Positions 1-8,526 of a stretch of DNA of 64,000 nt are shown piece after piece. The notes under the pieces were generated by a model. That model did no database searches and was not told where the DNA came from. It saw only the letters and a program-made list of their open reading frames with translations. Where the stretch lies: NCBI GenBank assembly GCA_002428325.1, contig DIVR01000021.1, positions 379 to 64,378 of the forward strand. Direction: 5' to 3'. Source of the stretch: a bacterium UBP4_UBA6127 (GTDB lineage Bacteria; UBP4; UBA4092). The position numbers and the translations under genes were made by a program. Position 1 is the first letter of the stretch, and each line of letters begins with the position of its first letter.

Positions 1-86
1 GCCTGCGTGGCCTGCGCCTCGGCATCGCTGGTTTCGATGCGCGCAAGGCGTGCGATGCGCTTGACGTCGTCCTGGCTGAGGGACAT
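1..86 (-). CDS. gatC: Asp/Glu-tRNA amidotransferase subunit C, N-terminal fragment
   Basis: The leftward reading from the ATG at 84-86 gives 28 residues beginning MSLSQDDVKRIARLARI, the typical GatC N-terminus. The rest lies outside the window. GatC is the small subunit of GatCAB, which transamidates Glu-tRNA(Gln) or Asp-tRNA(Asn) in the cytoplasm. Divergent placement next to mreB is a known arrangement in Xanthomonadaceae. It belongs to the GC-rich segment and probably not to the genome that fills the rest of the window. No strong Shine-Dalgarno is visible. Confidence 0.75.
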   Translation of the reverse strand, partial: MSLSQDDVKRIARLARIETSDAEAQATQ

Positions 87-650
87 GGAAGCACCTGGTG
101 ACTTACGGGAACGAAGCCCGTTAGGGTATCATAGGGGCCTTGTTTTTTCTGCCCTTTCGCCCGAATCTCCCGGGTCCAGACGCCGCCATGTTCAAGTTCC
201 TCACCAGCTATTTTTCGACCGATCTCGCGATCGACCTCGGCACTGCCAACACCCTGATCTACGTGCGCGACCGCGGCATCGTGCTGGACGAGCCTTCGGT
301 GGTGTCGATCCGCACCGACGCGGCGGCGGGCGGCAAGCGCACCGTGCAGGCGGTCGGCGCGGAGGCCAAGCTGATGCTGGGCCGCACCCCGGGCAACCTG
401 CAGGCGATCCGGCCGATGAAGGACGGCGTGATCGCCGACTTCACCGTCACCGAGCAGATGCTCAAGCAGTTCATCAAGATGGTGCACCCGCGCTCCATGT
501 TCAGGCCGAGCCCGCGCATCATCATCTGCGTGCCCTGCGGCTCCACCCAGGTTGAGCGCCGCGCGATTCGCGAATCGGCCCTGGGCGCCGGTGCCAGCGA
601 CGTCTACCTGATTGAAGAACCGATGGCGGCCGCCATTGGCGCCGGGCTTC
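1..650. other. GC-rich foreign segment joined inside mreB (likely assembly chimera)
   Basis: Bases 1 to roughly 600 are extremely GC-rich with codons ending almost always in G or C. From about 650 onward the same reading frame uses AT-rich third positions like the rest of the window. Both the divergent gatC/mreB neighbourhood and the protein sequence on the left resemble Xanthomonadaceae (Lysobacter/Xanthomonas type). The switch falls in the highly conserved MreB stretch IEEPMAAAIGAG, where two unrelated genomes can share long identical DNA. The simplest explanation is a misjoin during assembly. A real recombination event is possible but less likely because the neighbouring gene and intergenic region are also foreign. 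Confidence 0.8.
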
Positions 651-1255
651 CAGTCTCTGAACCGGAAGGGAATATGATTATTGATATCGGTGGCGGTACC
701 ACTGAAGTCGCAGTGATATCCCTGGGCGGTATTGTAGTCAGCCGTTCAGTCCGAGTCGCCGGCGATGAGATGGATGATGCCATTGTCCAGCACATCAAAC
801 GCACTTATAACCTGATGATTGGTGAACGGACAGCCGAACAAATGAAATGGAAAATCGGGTCGGCCATGAAAGTGGAAGGCCAGGAAGATTCCATTGAAAT
901 CAAAGGGCGTGACTTGGTTACCGGGCTTCCTAAAGTGGTTCGAGTAACCTCAGATGAAATTCGGCAGGCTCTGCAGGAACCCATTTCGGTGATTGTGGAC
1001 GCTGTCAAATCCACCCTGGAAAGGACTCCTCCGGAGTTGGCAGGAGACCTGATGGAACGAGGGTTGGTGATGGCCGGCGGCGGTTCCCTCCTCAAAGGGC
1101 TGGATCATTTGATTTCCAAGGAAACCGGGCTTCCCGTGGCTTTAGCCCCGGATCCCCTGACGGCAGTCGCTTTGGGTACCGGAAAAGCCCTGGAAGAATT
1201 GAATATTCTTCGATATGTAAAACATATAAACAGTAAGCACTCTCATAACAGATAA
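188..1255 (+). CDS. mreB: Rod-shape actin homologue MreB (chimeric sequence)
   Basis: MreB is the bacterial actin that organises the elongation cell-wall machinery under the inner membrane. The 355-residue product has the phosphate-1 loop DLGTANT at residues 16-22, phosphate-2 DIGGGTTE at 166-173, and a typical C-terminal actin half, so it is full length. I chose the ATG at 188 because it begins MFKFLTSYFSTDLAIDLGT as in homologues; the open frame upstream has no family resemblance. Residues before about 137 use GC-rich codons; residues after about 154 use codons like the rest of the window. The encoded protein is therefore probably a hybrid of two organisms' MreB made in assembly. It is followed after 14 bases by mreC. 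The C-terminal tail after KALEELNILR is lineage-specific. Confidence 0.9.
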   Translation: MFKFLTSYFSTDLAIDLGTANTLIYVRDRGIVLDEPSVVSIRTDAAAGGKRTVQAVGAEAKLMLGRTPGNLQAIRPMKDGVIADFTVTEQMLKQFIKMVHPRSMFRPSPRIIICVPCGSTQVERRAIRESALGAGASDVYLIEEPMAAAIGAGLPVSEPEGNMIIDIGGGTTEVAVISLGGIVVSRSVRVAGDEMDDAIVQHIKRTYNLMIGERTAEQMKWKIGSAMKVEGQEDSIEIKGRDLVTGLPKVVRVTSDEIRQALQEPISVIVDAVKSTLERTPPELAGDLMERGLVMAGGGSLLKGLDHLISKETGLPVALAPDPLTAVALGTGKALEELNILRYVKHINSKHSHNR

Positions 1256-1269
1256 AAAGCCGATATAAA

Positions 1270-2133
1270 ATGACAGGTTTTCTGCACCGGAATTGGGGAA
1301 AGATTATTATTTTCCTGGTCATGCTGGGGGCTTTGGGATTTTTCTTCCTGGCCCCGCTTACATGGCGCCAATCCCTGTCTGAGTTTATATATTCCAAGAC
1401 CCAGGGAATTTATCAACCCCTGGCCCGGGGGACCCATTCCGCAACCCAATGGACTTCTCAACAGACGGATTTCATCCTTCGGCAGAAAGTCTTGAACGAT
1501 GAAGTCGTCAACTTGCAAAAAGAAAATGCATATCTGGTCAAACAACTGCATGAGTTCCAATTCCAGGTAAAAGACCTTAACCGCTATCGCCATTTATTAG
1601 GATTAAAAGAAAAACTTCCCCATATCACAGTGGCCGCTGAAGTGATTGCGGTGGCTCCCAGTAATTATTACATGACCCTGATTCTGAATAAGGGTACCCT
1701 GCAGAAAGTCATCCGCAACCAGGTGGTACTGGATAATGATGGAGTCATTGGCAGGATTCTGGAAGCGTCTCCCCGAACCTCGAAAGTATTATTAATTGCC
1801 GACCAGCGTTCCGCTGTGGCCGTCATGGTGGAAAGGACAGGGTCCAGAGCCATCCTGGAAGGAATGGGAAATGGCTTGTGTAAATTAACCCTGGAAGAAC
1901 CTTCCGCCCAAATTAAAGCCGGCGATAAAATTTACACTTCGGGCATCGGGGGGATTTTCCCTAAAGGCCTGTATGTAGGCCATGTGGACTTAATCAAAAG
2001 AGATAAGCGTTCTGGCTGGGCAATCTTGGTCCGAGTCCGGCCGGCCGCTGATAATTACAGCATACAGGAAGCCTTAGTCATTATTCATCCGAATTATCCT
2101 CCGGTTACAGTGACCCCGGATGATGAGAGTTAA
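1270..2133 (+). CDS. mreC: Rod-shape-determining protein MreC
   Basis: MreC is a bitopic inner-membrane protein whose periplasmic part bridges the elongation complex (MreB, MreD, RodA, PBP2). The 287-residue product shows a short cytoplasmic N-terminus, one membrane helix at about residues 11-30, a coiled coil at about 68-112, and a beta-rich domain from about 118 to 275. The latter contains conserved MreC features such as VLDNDGVIGRI and YTSGIGGIFPKGL. Length is normal for the family. It sits between mreB and mreD with short gaps, so one mre transcript is likely. Confidence 0.93.
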   Translation: MTGFLHRNWGKIIIFLVMLGALGFFFLAPLTWRQSLSEFIYSKTQGIYQPLARGTHSATQWTSQQTDFILRQKVLNDEVVNLQKENAYLVKQLHEFQFQVKDLNRYRHLLGLKEKLPHITVAAEVIAVAPSNYYMTLILNKGTLQKVIRNQVVLDNDGVIGRILEASPRTSKVLLIADQRSAVAVMVERTGSRAILEGMGNGLCKLTLEEPSAQIKAGDKIYTSGIGGIFPKGLYVGHVDLIKRDKRSGWAILVRVRPAADNYSIQEALVIIHPNYPPVTVTPDDES

Positions 2134-2148
2134 CCCTGGCATTCGCTT

Positions 2149-2694
2149 ATGAGTTTTTATTCTAAGAAAAAATTCAACTGGCCCTTTCCCAAAACTGGAT
2201 ATGGGAAAGCAACCCTGATATTACTTCTCTCCCTCTATTTACAATCCACCCTGATACCGGCATTTCGAATAGGTTCTGCCATTCCCAATATCACCCTGGT
2301 ATCCATTGTTGTTCTGGGTTTGAATTATGGTGCATTTAAAGGGAGCCTGATGGGTTTTCTTGCCGGTATTTTAATGGATACCTTAAATGGGGCCGCTCTG
2401 GGGCCTTATGCCCTGATTTTTATGATTTGCGGCGGGCTTTCCGGCCTGCTGGTAACCAAAATCCACCGGCATCACTGGCTGACCACCTTATTGAGTGTCC
2501 TGGTGGCTACCTTAATTGAAGGGTTCCTGATGTTTTTCGGGACATGGAAATTGGGGTTCAGCCTTTTTCTTTTAAGGTATTTAACGGCCAGTCTGGTTTA
2601 TAATGGAATAATAGCAATTCCGATTCGGGAAGCCATCTACCGGTTTATGAAACCCGAATCTCTGCCTATAGCCAATCAAAAAACCAAACTTTAA
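2149..2694 (+). CDS. mreD: Rod-shape-determining protein MreD
   Basis: The 181-residue hydrophobic protein has about five or six membrane segments and the family-like stretch NYGAFKGSLMGFLAGILMDTLNG, where the GxxxGFxxGxxxD pattern is characteristic of MreD. MreD is an integral inner-membrane member of the elongation complex that binds MreC. Position (15 bases after mreC) supports the call. No good Shine-Dalgarno precedes the ATG at 2149, so translation may be coupled to mreC. The N-terminal 25 residues are polar and basic, which is a little longer than usual. Confidence 0.88.
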   Translation: MSFYSKKKFNWPFPKTGYGKATLILLLSLYLQSTLIPAFRIGSAIPNITLVSIVVLGLNYGAFKGSLMGFLAGILMDTLNGAALGPYALIFMICGGLSGLLVTKIHRHHWLTTLLSVLVATLIEGFLMFFGTWKLGFSLFLLRYLTASLVYNGIIAIPIREAIYRFMKPESLPIANQKTKL

Positions 2695-2705
2695 GGAGTT
2701 CCATT

Positions 2706-4265
2706 ATGCCTGACACAACCAAACGTGCCCTGGTCAGCGTTTCTGACAAACAGGGACTGATTCCCTTTGTTAAAGAACTGGTCCGGATGGGATATGAGAT
2801 TCTTTCCACCGGAGGCACTGCTAAAACCCTCCGGGAAGCCGGAATCCCGGTGAAAGCCGTCAGTGAATTTACCGGCTCCCCCGAAATCCTCGATGGTAGA
2901 GTCAAAACCCTTCACCCTAAAATTCATGCCGGACTGCTGAACCGCAGAAATAATCCCGACCATCAGAAACAGATGCAGGAATACCAGCTGGAAAATATTG
3001 ATGTGGTCGTGGTCAATCTGTATCCTTTTGAAGAGACCATCAGTAAGCCGGGGGTGAGCCTGGAAACGTGTATCGAAAATATCGATATCGGCGGGCCTTC
3101 CATGCTTCGTTCGGCCGCCAAGAATTTCGAATCGGTAACCGTCATCGCCAACCCTGCCCGATATGAGTCGGTACTGGCTGAAATGAAATCCCATAATGGC
3201 GATACCACTTATGAAACCAGGGCTATCCTGGCCGGGGAAGTCTATTCTCACACCGCTTATTACGATTCCCTGATTGCCCAGTATTTCCGGACAAATGTGA
3301 ATAAACTGACCGAGTATCCTGAGAAACTCCCCCTGGGATTCAAGAAAGTCCAATCCATGCGGTATGGGGAAAACCCCCATCAATCAGCGGCCTTCTATAA
3401 ATCCACCAACAAAGTCCATCCCAGCCTGGCAGATTTAAAACAGCTCCAGGGTAAGGAGTTATCCTTCAATAACCTTTTTGATATGGATGCCGCCCTTCAA
3501 TGTGTCATGGAATTTGAGACGCCGGCCTGTGTGATTGTGAAGCATGCCAATCCCTGTGGGGTTGCCCTGGGTAAAGATACCCTGGATGCGTATCTCCGGG
3601 CCCTGGAAGCCGACCCGGTTTCAGCCTTTGGAGGGATCGTGGCTATTAATACCACCCTCGATGAAGCTGCCGCTGAGAAAATGAGCAAGAAATTCCTGGA
3701 AGTCATTATTGCCCCTGAAATTACCGAGGGGGCCGCCCAAATCCTTTCCGCCAAGGAAAATCTTCGGGTAGTGCTGACAGGCAACTGGACCTTGGGAAAT
3801 AAACCCTCTGAATCCACCCTTCGCTATGTGCTCGGAGGGCTTTTAATTCAGGATTGTGATTCAGCCCTCTGGGATGAATCCAAACTCCAGGTGGTAACCA
3901 AAGTTCAGCCCACCTCTGAGCAACGTAATGATTTGAAGTTTGCCTGGACGATTGTTAAATATTTAAAATCCAATGCCATCTCCATTGCCAAAGATAATGT
4001 CACTCTGGGACTGGGAATGGGACAGACCAATCGAGTGGATGCAGCTCGTCATGCTATCACCAGAGCTGGGGATAAGGTTATGGGCGCTGTCATGGCCAGC
4101 GATGCTTATTTCCCTTACAATGATACGGTACTGGAAGCCGCCAAAGCAGGTATTAAAGCCATCATCCAGCCGGGCGGCTCCAAAAAAGACCAGGATTCCA
4201 TTGATGCCTGCAATGAACATGGGATTGCCATGGTCTTCACCGGTATGCGGCATTTCCGGCATTAA
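2706..4265 (+). CDS. purH: Bifunctional AICAR formyltransferase / IMP cyclohydrolase
   Basis: PurH carries out the last two steps of de novo IMP synthesis: formylation of AICAR with 10-formyl-THF, then ring closure. The 519-residue product has the N-terminal MGS-like cyclohydrolase domain (RALVSVSDKQGL, STGGTAKTLREAG, GRVKTLHPKIHAG) and the C-terminal formyltransferase domain. The catalytic pair Lys279-His280 lies in VKHANPCG. A strong Shine-Dalgarno (AAGGAG) lies eight bases before the ATG. It begins 11 bases after mreD and is followed by a terminator, so it is probably the last gene of the mre transcript. No other purine gene is nearby. Confidence 0.96.
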   Translation: MPDTTKRALVSVSDKQGLIPFVKELVRMGYEILSTGGTAKTLREAGIPVKAVSEFTGSPEILDGRVKTLHPKIHAGLLNRRNNPDHQKQMQEYQLENIDVVVVNLYPFEETISKPGVSLETCIENIDIGGPSMLRSAAKNFESVTVIANPARYESVLAEMKSHNGDTTYETRAILAGEVYSHTAYYDSLIAQYFRTNVNKLTEYPEKLPLGFKKVQSMRYGENPHQSAAFYKSTNKVHPSLADLKQLQGKELSFNNLFDMDAALQCVMEFETPACVIVKHANPCGVALGKDTLDAYLRALEADPVSAFGGIVAINTTLDEAAAEKMSKKFLEVIIAPEITEGAAQILSAKENLRVVLTGNWTLGNKPSESTLRYVLGGLLIQDCDSALWDESKLQVVTKVQPTSEQRNDLKFAWTIVKYLKSNAISIAKDNVTLGLGMGQTNRVDAARHAITRAGDKVMGAVMASDAYFPYNDTVLEAAKAGIKAIIQPGGSKKDQDSIDACNEHGIAMVFTGMRHFRH

Positions 4266-4307
4266 GATCCGATACTCTGCTGCAGTTTAGCGATTAAAAA
4301 TTAATAT

Positions 4308-4363
4308 CCTCAGCCTTGGATAAAAATATCTTTTATATTCTTACAAGGCTGAGGATTTCTTTT
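4308..4363 (+). terminator. Rho-independent terminator after purH
   Basis: A perfect 11-bp inverted repeat (CCTCAGCCTTG at 4308-4318 with its complement at 4344-4354) with an AT-rich 25-base loop is followed by ATTTCTTTTT. It lies 43 bases downstream of the purH stop and closes the mreBCD-purH unit. Confidence 0.8.
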
Positions 4364-4430
4364 TCAGAATATATGTTACTGTAGAATTGTCAATTGATTC
4401 CAATTATCAGGTTGGTCCTGTTATTAACTT

Positions 4431-5330
4431 ATGAAACTTAAAATTCTTTTTTGTTATCTGGCTGTCAGTATTGTCTGGGGAACCGGTTTTATGTTTACGA
4501 AACTGGCTTTGTTATCTTTCCCCCCATTCTGGCTGGCAGGTATCCGGTTTTTGATAGCAGGAAGCTTGATGATGGGCTGGTGCCTTTGGAAGAAACTCCC
4601 CTTTCCCAGAAATCCTGAAGATTACCTTAAAATCAGTATTTTATCCTTCCTGTTTTTAACCGTGGGGAATGGGTTTCTGGTCTGGTCTCAGCAGGTATTG
4701 CCTTCCGGACTGGCTGCTATTATCTGCGCCGCCCTTCCCCTCTGGATAGCATTCTTCACCATCCTCTCCCTGGGACTCCAGAAAACCGGGTTAAAAACCC
4801 TGGGAGGACTCATTACCGGATTTACCGGTATGGTCGTCCTGGTCTATCCCAAAATCAAAGGAGTGGAGACAGATTCTTTGGTTTCCCTCTTTGTATTATT
4901 TCTTGCGACTATTGGCTGGGCCACAGGTTCCTTTTGGATGAATCGGATTGGAAAACGATATGACATCATCGTTTTTACTGCTCTGGAAATGCTGATTGCC
5001 AGCGCCATGCTCCTTTTGGCCGCCCTCTTGGGGCCTCCCCTGATTATCTCGCAAATAACCGCTACCAGCCTGATGTCCCTATCCTACCTGATTTTGATAG
5101 CCTCTTGCCTGGCTTTTACAGCCTTCTTCTACCTTTTCAGCCATGCCAACCCTGTTTGGGCTTCCACTTATGCTTATATCAATCCCGTTATTGCCGTCTA
5201 TCTGGGTTGGCTGATTCTTCATGAACCGCTGACCTGGAATATCCTCACTGGGGCTATTATTATCCTCTCCGGCGTGGCGATGGTTAACTGGGAAAATTAT
5301 AAGAAAGCCATCATTTTAAGGGACTCTTAA
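4431..5330 (+). CDS. EamA/DMT-family transporter
   Basis: The 299-residue protein has about ten hydrophobic helices arranged as two EamA repeats. The N-terminal AVSIVWGTGFMFTKLAL and the second-half YINPVIAVYLGWLILHEPL are typical of the RhaT/YdcZ-like drug/metabolite transporter superfamily. These inner-membrane carriers move small metabolites (amino acids, nucleosides, cofactors); the substrate cannot be read from sequence. No Shine-Dalgarno is obvious before the ATG. The gene overlaps the 3' end of the convergent glycosyltransferase gene by 15 bases (5316-5330), so no terminator separates them. Confidence 0.85.
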   Translation: MKLKILFCYLAVSIVWGTGFMFTKLALLSFPPFWLAGIRFLIAGSLMMGWCLWKKLPFPRNPEDYLKISILSFLFLTVGNGFLVWSQQVLPSGLAAIICAALPLWIAFFTILSLGLQKTGLKTLGGLITGFTGMVVLVYPKIKGVETDSLVSLFVLFLATIGWATGSFWMNRIGKRYDIIVFTALEMLIASAMLLLAALLGPPLIISQITATSLMSLSYLILIASCLAFTAFFYLFSHANPVWASTYAYINPVIAVYLGWLILHEPLTWNILTGAIIILSGVAMVNWENYKKAIILRDS

Positions 5331-6806
5331 CGGTACATACACATATTGAGGATGGGATTTATATCCGGTAACGGTATCAGCCGGTTGTATGGCTGAGGGA
5401 ATTTCTAATTCTTTTTTATAATATTTCTTCAGATCAATGAAAAAGATATCATTACTATCCAGGATAATCCAATCAAATTCATGTCTTTCCAAACAGGTAC
5501 GAATACTTTTAATCAATATTTCTTTTGCGTCTTCGTCTTTGCTTCGGAGAATATCCCATCCCGCCACCAGGTTCGCATAAGCAGGCTGTCCACTTTTATG
5601 CATTAAATATCCATGGCAAGGCAGATAAACAGTTCCCTTCAGCCCTGATAAATAAGACTCAAAAGACTTCATCCGGCTGTAATTGTCATTATCGGGAATA
5701 AATTTTCTGGGGTCTCTTTGCAATATTATCAATTGTGAAATAATCAATAGGAAAATGAATGCAGCCGCATATTTTCTGCCATATAGGGGGTAATCCTGGA
5801 ACTGGGCCGATAGTTGATGGATACTGATACCCAAGAGGAGGGCCATCCAAAGAATCATGGGAATCAGAACATTCACATCCCCTCCTTCATGTATTCTTGA
5901 GGCCCAGGAAGCACCCACAGCTCCCAATCCGAATGCCAGATAATACCCAAAGATGACTCTTTCTTTTTTCCAATACCCTAGAAGCCCAAATACACAGAGA
6001 CCCAAAGCAATCAGAAGTTTGAGACCTATATCTTTCAACCAGAATTCCCATATCATATTATTTAATATTGGATGGCCTGAAGGTATTTTATATACATATC
6101 GGCTGAACCATCCATGACTGGCATAATCCATATAAAAGGTGGTTCCTGATATTAATAAAATAAATAATGCTATGAAACCCATTCCTTTTTTCCAATCTCT
6201 CAATAACAGATACACCATCATGGGGGCTACCACCATTAAGGTTGTCTGTTTACTAAACCATGCCAGCCAGGCTATGACTGCAGAAATAATGATTCCCTTC
6301 CAGCCTTCCCTGAACCTTAATTGATAATAGGCGCTTGCTAATAAAAAATTGAAAAGCATATCCACTCTGGCAATGTCATACCATTGTCCGGTAACGTAAT
6401 AGCAGACCATAAAGAAGGCAGCGCCTGCCAATCCTGTCCATGGGTTTCTGGTTTCCCGTTTGATCCATTGCTGAATAATCAATAAAAGACCCATTAAGGA
6501 CAGGAGAGAAATGAACCGACAGGCTAGAAAGGAATATCCCGTTATTTTCATAATGACGGCTGAAACATAAAAATATAAAGGGGTATAAATAAAAGGAATA
6601 TACTCAATAGAAGGCTCACAATAGATATCTTTCCCCTCTAGTATCCTCTGCGATACCTCTAAACTTCCCCCTTCCATCCATTCTAATTCATAAGGATAAC
6701 TGATTCTCCCCGATATGATTGCCATAAGGATTACTAATAAAATAATAGAAACATATAAATATCTCTTGAAAATAATATTGTATATGCGTATTATAATATT
6801 TGACAT
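5316..6806 (-). CDS. Multi-pass GT-C glycosyltransferase (GT39/ArnT-like)
   Basis: This 496-residue membrane protein has about eleven hydrophobic helices. The first periplasmic loop carries an acidic motif (YPYELEWMEGG, about residues 38-47) followed by a conserved PxY-like stretch (IYTPLYFY), as in polyprenol-phosphate-sugar dependent GT-C enzymes that glycosylate lipids or proteins on the outer face of the inner membrane. The start is uncertain. I chose the ATG at 6804-6806 at the edge of an (AT)10 tract; a longer frame runs to 6881 and shorter starts exist. It is divergent from a second GT-C gene with only 25 bases between chosen starts. This region is more AT-rich than its surroundings. 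Donor and acceptor are unknown. Confidence 0.72.
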   Translation of the reverse strand: MSNIIIRIYNIIFKRYLYVSIILLVILMAIISGRISYPYELEWMEGGSLEVSQRILEGKDIYCEPSIEYIPFIYTPLYFYVSAVIMKITGYSFLACRFISLLSLMGLLLIIQQWIKRETRNPWTGLAGAAFFMVCYYVTGQWYDIARVDMLFNFLLASAYYQLRFREGWKGIIISAVIAWLAWFSKQTTLMVVAPMMVYLLLRDWKKGMGFIALFILLISGTTFYMDYASHGWFSRYVYKIPSGHPILNNMIWEFWLKDIGLKLLIALGLCVFGLLGYWKKERVIFGYYLAFGLGAVGASWASRIHEGGDVNVLIPMILWMALLLGISIHQLSAQFQDYPLYGRKYAAAFIFLLIISQLIILQRDPRKFIPDNDNYSRMKSFESYLSGLKGTVYLPCHGYLMHKSGQPAYANLVAGWDILRSKDEDAKEILIKSIRTCLERHEFDWIILDSNDIFFIDLKKYYKKELEIPSAIQPADTVTGYKSHPQYVYVPLRVP

Positions 6807-6824
6807 ATATATATATATATATAT
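6805..6824. repeat. (AT)10 dinucleotide tract between divergent GT-C genes
   Basis: Ten uninterrupted AT units sit between the start codons of two divergently transcribed glycosyltransferase genes. A TTGACA at 6800-6805 and a TATCAT at 6822-6827 flank the tract with 16-base spacing, so the repeat would be the promoter spacer for the rightward gene. Simple repeats in such a position can change length by slippage and alter spacing. Confidence 0.75.
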
Positions 6825-6831
6825 CATAAAT

Positions 6832-8328
6832 ATGATTATTAAATACATAAAATACACTCCGTTTGTATTAATATCCATCATCAGTTCATTAGGACTGCAT
6901 AAGTTACTGACAGATGATGCCTATATTTTTTATTCCTATGTAAAAAACACAGTCTCAGGCAACGGGTGGGTTTTCAACTGTGGAGAAAAAGTAAATGCGC
7001 TGACTTCGGTATTGTATCCATTATTATTGATCATGGGCAGCAAGCTGGGATTAAATATTCAACATCTGGGATTAGGGATTACCTTTATCTGTTTATTTGC
7101 TTCAGGATTACTGTTGGCTGTCATCATTGAATCGATTATCAGTAAACAATGGATCAAAGGCCCAGCCATGGGAGTATTTATTGGGATATTTTTCTACCTT
7201 TGGCATCCCATCATTCCCCTGACTCTGGGGATGGAAACAGCCTTAAATTCAACCTTGATACTCGCCAGTTTCATTCTTTATCATCGTCAAAGGACTCACT
7301 GGGCCGCTCTTACCCTGGGGTTACTGACCTTGACCCGGTATGATGGAGCCTTATTAGCCGTCATTCTCCTGGGTGATTATCTTTACAGAAATAAAAGATT
7401 CCCCTGGAAAGAAGGGTTGATTTATATTGGGATATTAACTCCCTGGGTTTTCTATTCCTGGATTAATTTCCATAGCATTCTGCCTTCTACCCTTCAGGCT
7501 AAGATGGATTTTGGTTCACAACTGAATATCCATACTTCGATAGGGAACAGGATATTTCATGCTTTTCTGATGGCCTTACCCATGACCCTTCTGGATACGG
7601 GCCAAAACGCATTATTAAGTCAGGCTTATTTTTGCCTGATAATTGTTTTAGGCTGCATCTCCTTTATAGCCGCCAGGAAAAATCCATTATTCCAATTAAT
7701 CAATCTATGGGGCCTCGCTTATATCGGGGCGTATGCCTTTTTAAATGTGCCTTTTTGTTTTGTCTGGTACTGGGTCCCTTTGATATTAATCCTATCCATC
7801 TGGATTGGGATATCTATCCAATTCCTTTATTCCCGCTATTGGGAAAGTGAAATGGAATCGAAGCTTACTTTTAAATCCATTATTTACGGCTCATTTTATG
7901 CTTTTATTCCTTTACTCCTCTTTATTCATTTTGGCACTCACCTGAAAGCAGAAACCTCCATTTTTCAATTCACAGACCAAAAAGAGATAGCTTATGGAAA
8001 AGTTGCCGAATGGATCAACAAAAACACACCCCAAGATGCCACGATCATGATGGAAGAGATTGGTTTTGTCGGATATTACACCCATCGGAGAATCATTGAC
8101 CAATCAGGGTTAGCGACCCCGGAAGTGATCACTCAATACCAACAAGGCAATCCTTATTGGGCTTATGATCATTATCAACCTGATTATCTTATCATTCACA
8201 AAGACCAGCCTGATGATGCCTGCAATTTAATCTTTAAAAAACCAGAATTACTATCTCGATATATTCAAGCCACAACCTTCCCCTGGCCTGGTAACAGAGA
8301 AATTCTTATTTATAAAAGAAATGAATAA
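6832..8328 (+). CDS. Multi-pass GT-C glycosyltransferase with DDAY motif
   Basis: The 498-residue protein has about eleven membrane helices. After the first helix it has the loop LLTDDAYIFYSYVKNTVSGNG (Asp28-Asp29) followed by WVFN, which matches GT-C enzymes of the type DDAYI..RYA..L..G.G.VFN..E; the paired Asp is the usual catalytic site. The C-terminal soluble part (about residues 390-498, including AEWINKNTPQDATIMMEEIG) is the periplasmic domain common to this group. I chose the ATG at 6832 because the open frame further upstream is AT-repeat sequence. It probably transfers a sugar from a lipid carrier to a surface molecule; substrate unknown. Confidence 0.75.
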   Translation: MIIKYIKYTPFVLISIISSLGLHKLLTDDAYIFYSYVKNTVSGNGWVFNCGEKVNALTSVLYPLLLIMGSKLGLNIQHLGLGITFICLFASGLLLAVIIESIISKQWIKGPAMGVFIGIFFYLWHPIIPLTLGMETALNSTLILASFILYHRQRTHWAALTLGLLTLTRYDGALLAVILLGDYLYRNKRFPWKEGLIYIGILTPWVFYSWINFHSILPSTLQAKMDFGSQLNIHTSIGNRIFHAFLMALPMTLLDTGQNALLSQAYFCLIIVLGCISFIAARKNPLFQLINLWGLAYIGAYAFLNVPFCFVWYWVPLILILSIWIGISIQFLYSRYWESEMESKLTFKSIIYGSFYAFIPLLLFIHFGTHLKAETSIFQFTDQKEIAYGKVAEWINKNTPQDATIMMEEIGFVGYYTHRRIIDQSGLATPEVITQYQQGNPYWAYDHYQPDYLIIHKDQPDDACNLIFKKPELLSRYIQATTFPWPGNREILIYKRNE

Positions 8329-8394
8329 CACCCCATGGATTCAGGTAGTCGGTTACACTACTCTCTAAAGGATGGGGTTGGATAAACAAGACCT

Positions 8395-8439
8395 ATAGGT
8401 CTTATAGGTCTCATAGGTCTCATAGGTCCTATGGGTCAT
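8395..8439. repeat. Five-copy 9-bp tandem repeat (ATAGGTCTY)
   Basis: Five consecutive 9-base units occur at 8395, 8404, 8413, 8422 and 8431: ATAGGTCTT, ATAGGTCTC, ATAGGTCTC, ATAGGTCCT and ATGGGTCAT. The array lies in the gap between two convergent genes, 66 bases after the GT-C stop codon. It codes for nothing visible. Confidence 0.8.
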
Positions 8440-8493
8440 TATAGATTCAACCATCTTAAGAATACTTCTTATTATTAGAAGTTAGATAAGCCT

Positions 8494-8513
8494 TTTTTGA
8501 CAGCTGTCAAAAA
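8494..8513. repeat. 20-bp perfect palindrome TTTTTGACAGCTGTCAAAAA
   Basis: A perfect palindrome lies 14 bases beyond the end of the leftward cytochrome gene, between convergent genes. The same core (TTTTGACAGCTGTCAAAA) recurs at 16184-16215 in the same kind of place. Its polarity (T-run first, A-run last) is opposite to a normal intrinsic terminator, so a protein-binding site or short repeat element is as likely. Confidence 0.7.
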
Positions 8514-8526
8514 TATGACTCGCTGA

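Noticed and set aside
7..555. Long rightward open frame in the GC-rich start
   Set aside because: It overlaps mreB in another frame; GC-rich DNA has few stops and the product is low-complexity Arg/His/Gly.
8395..8439. CRISPR array
   Set aside because: The units are only nine bases, contiguous and without spacers; no cas gene occurs in the window.
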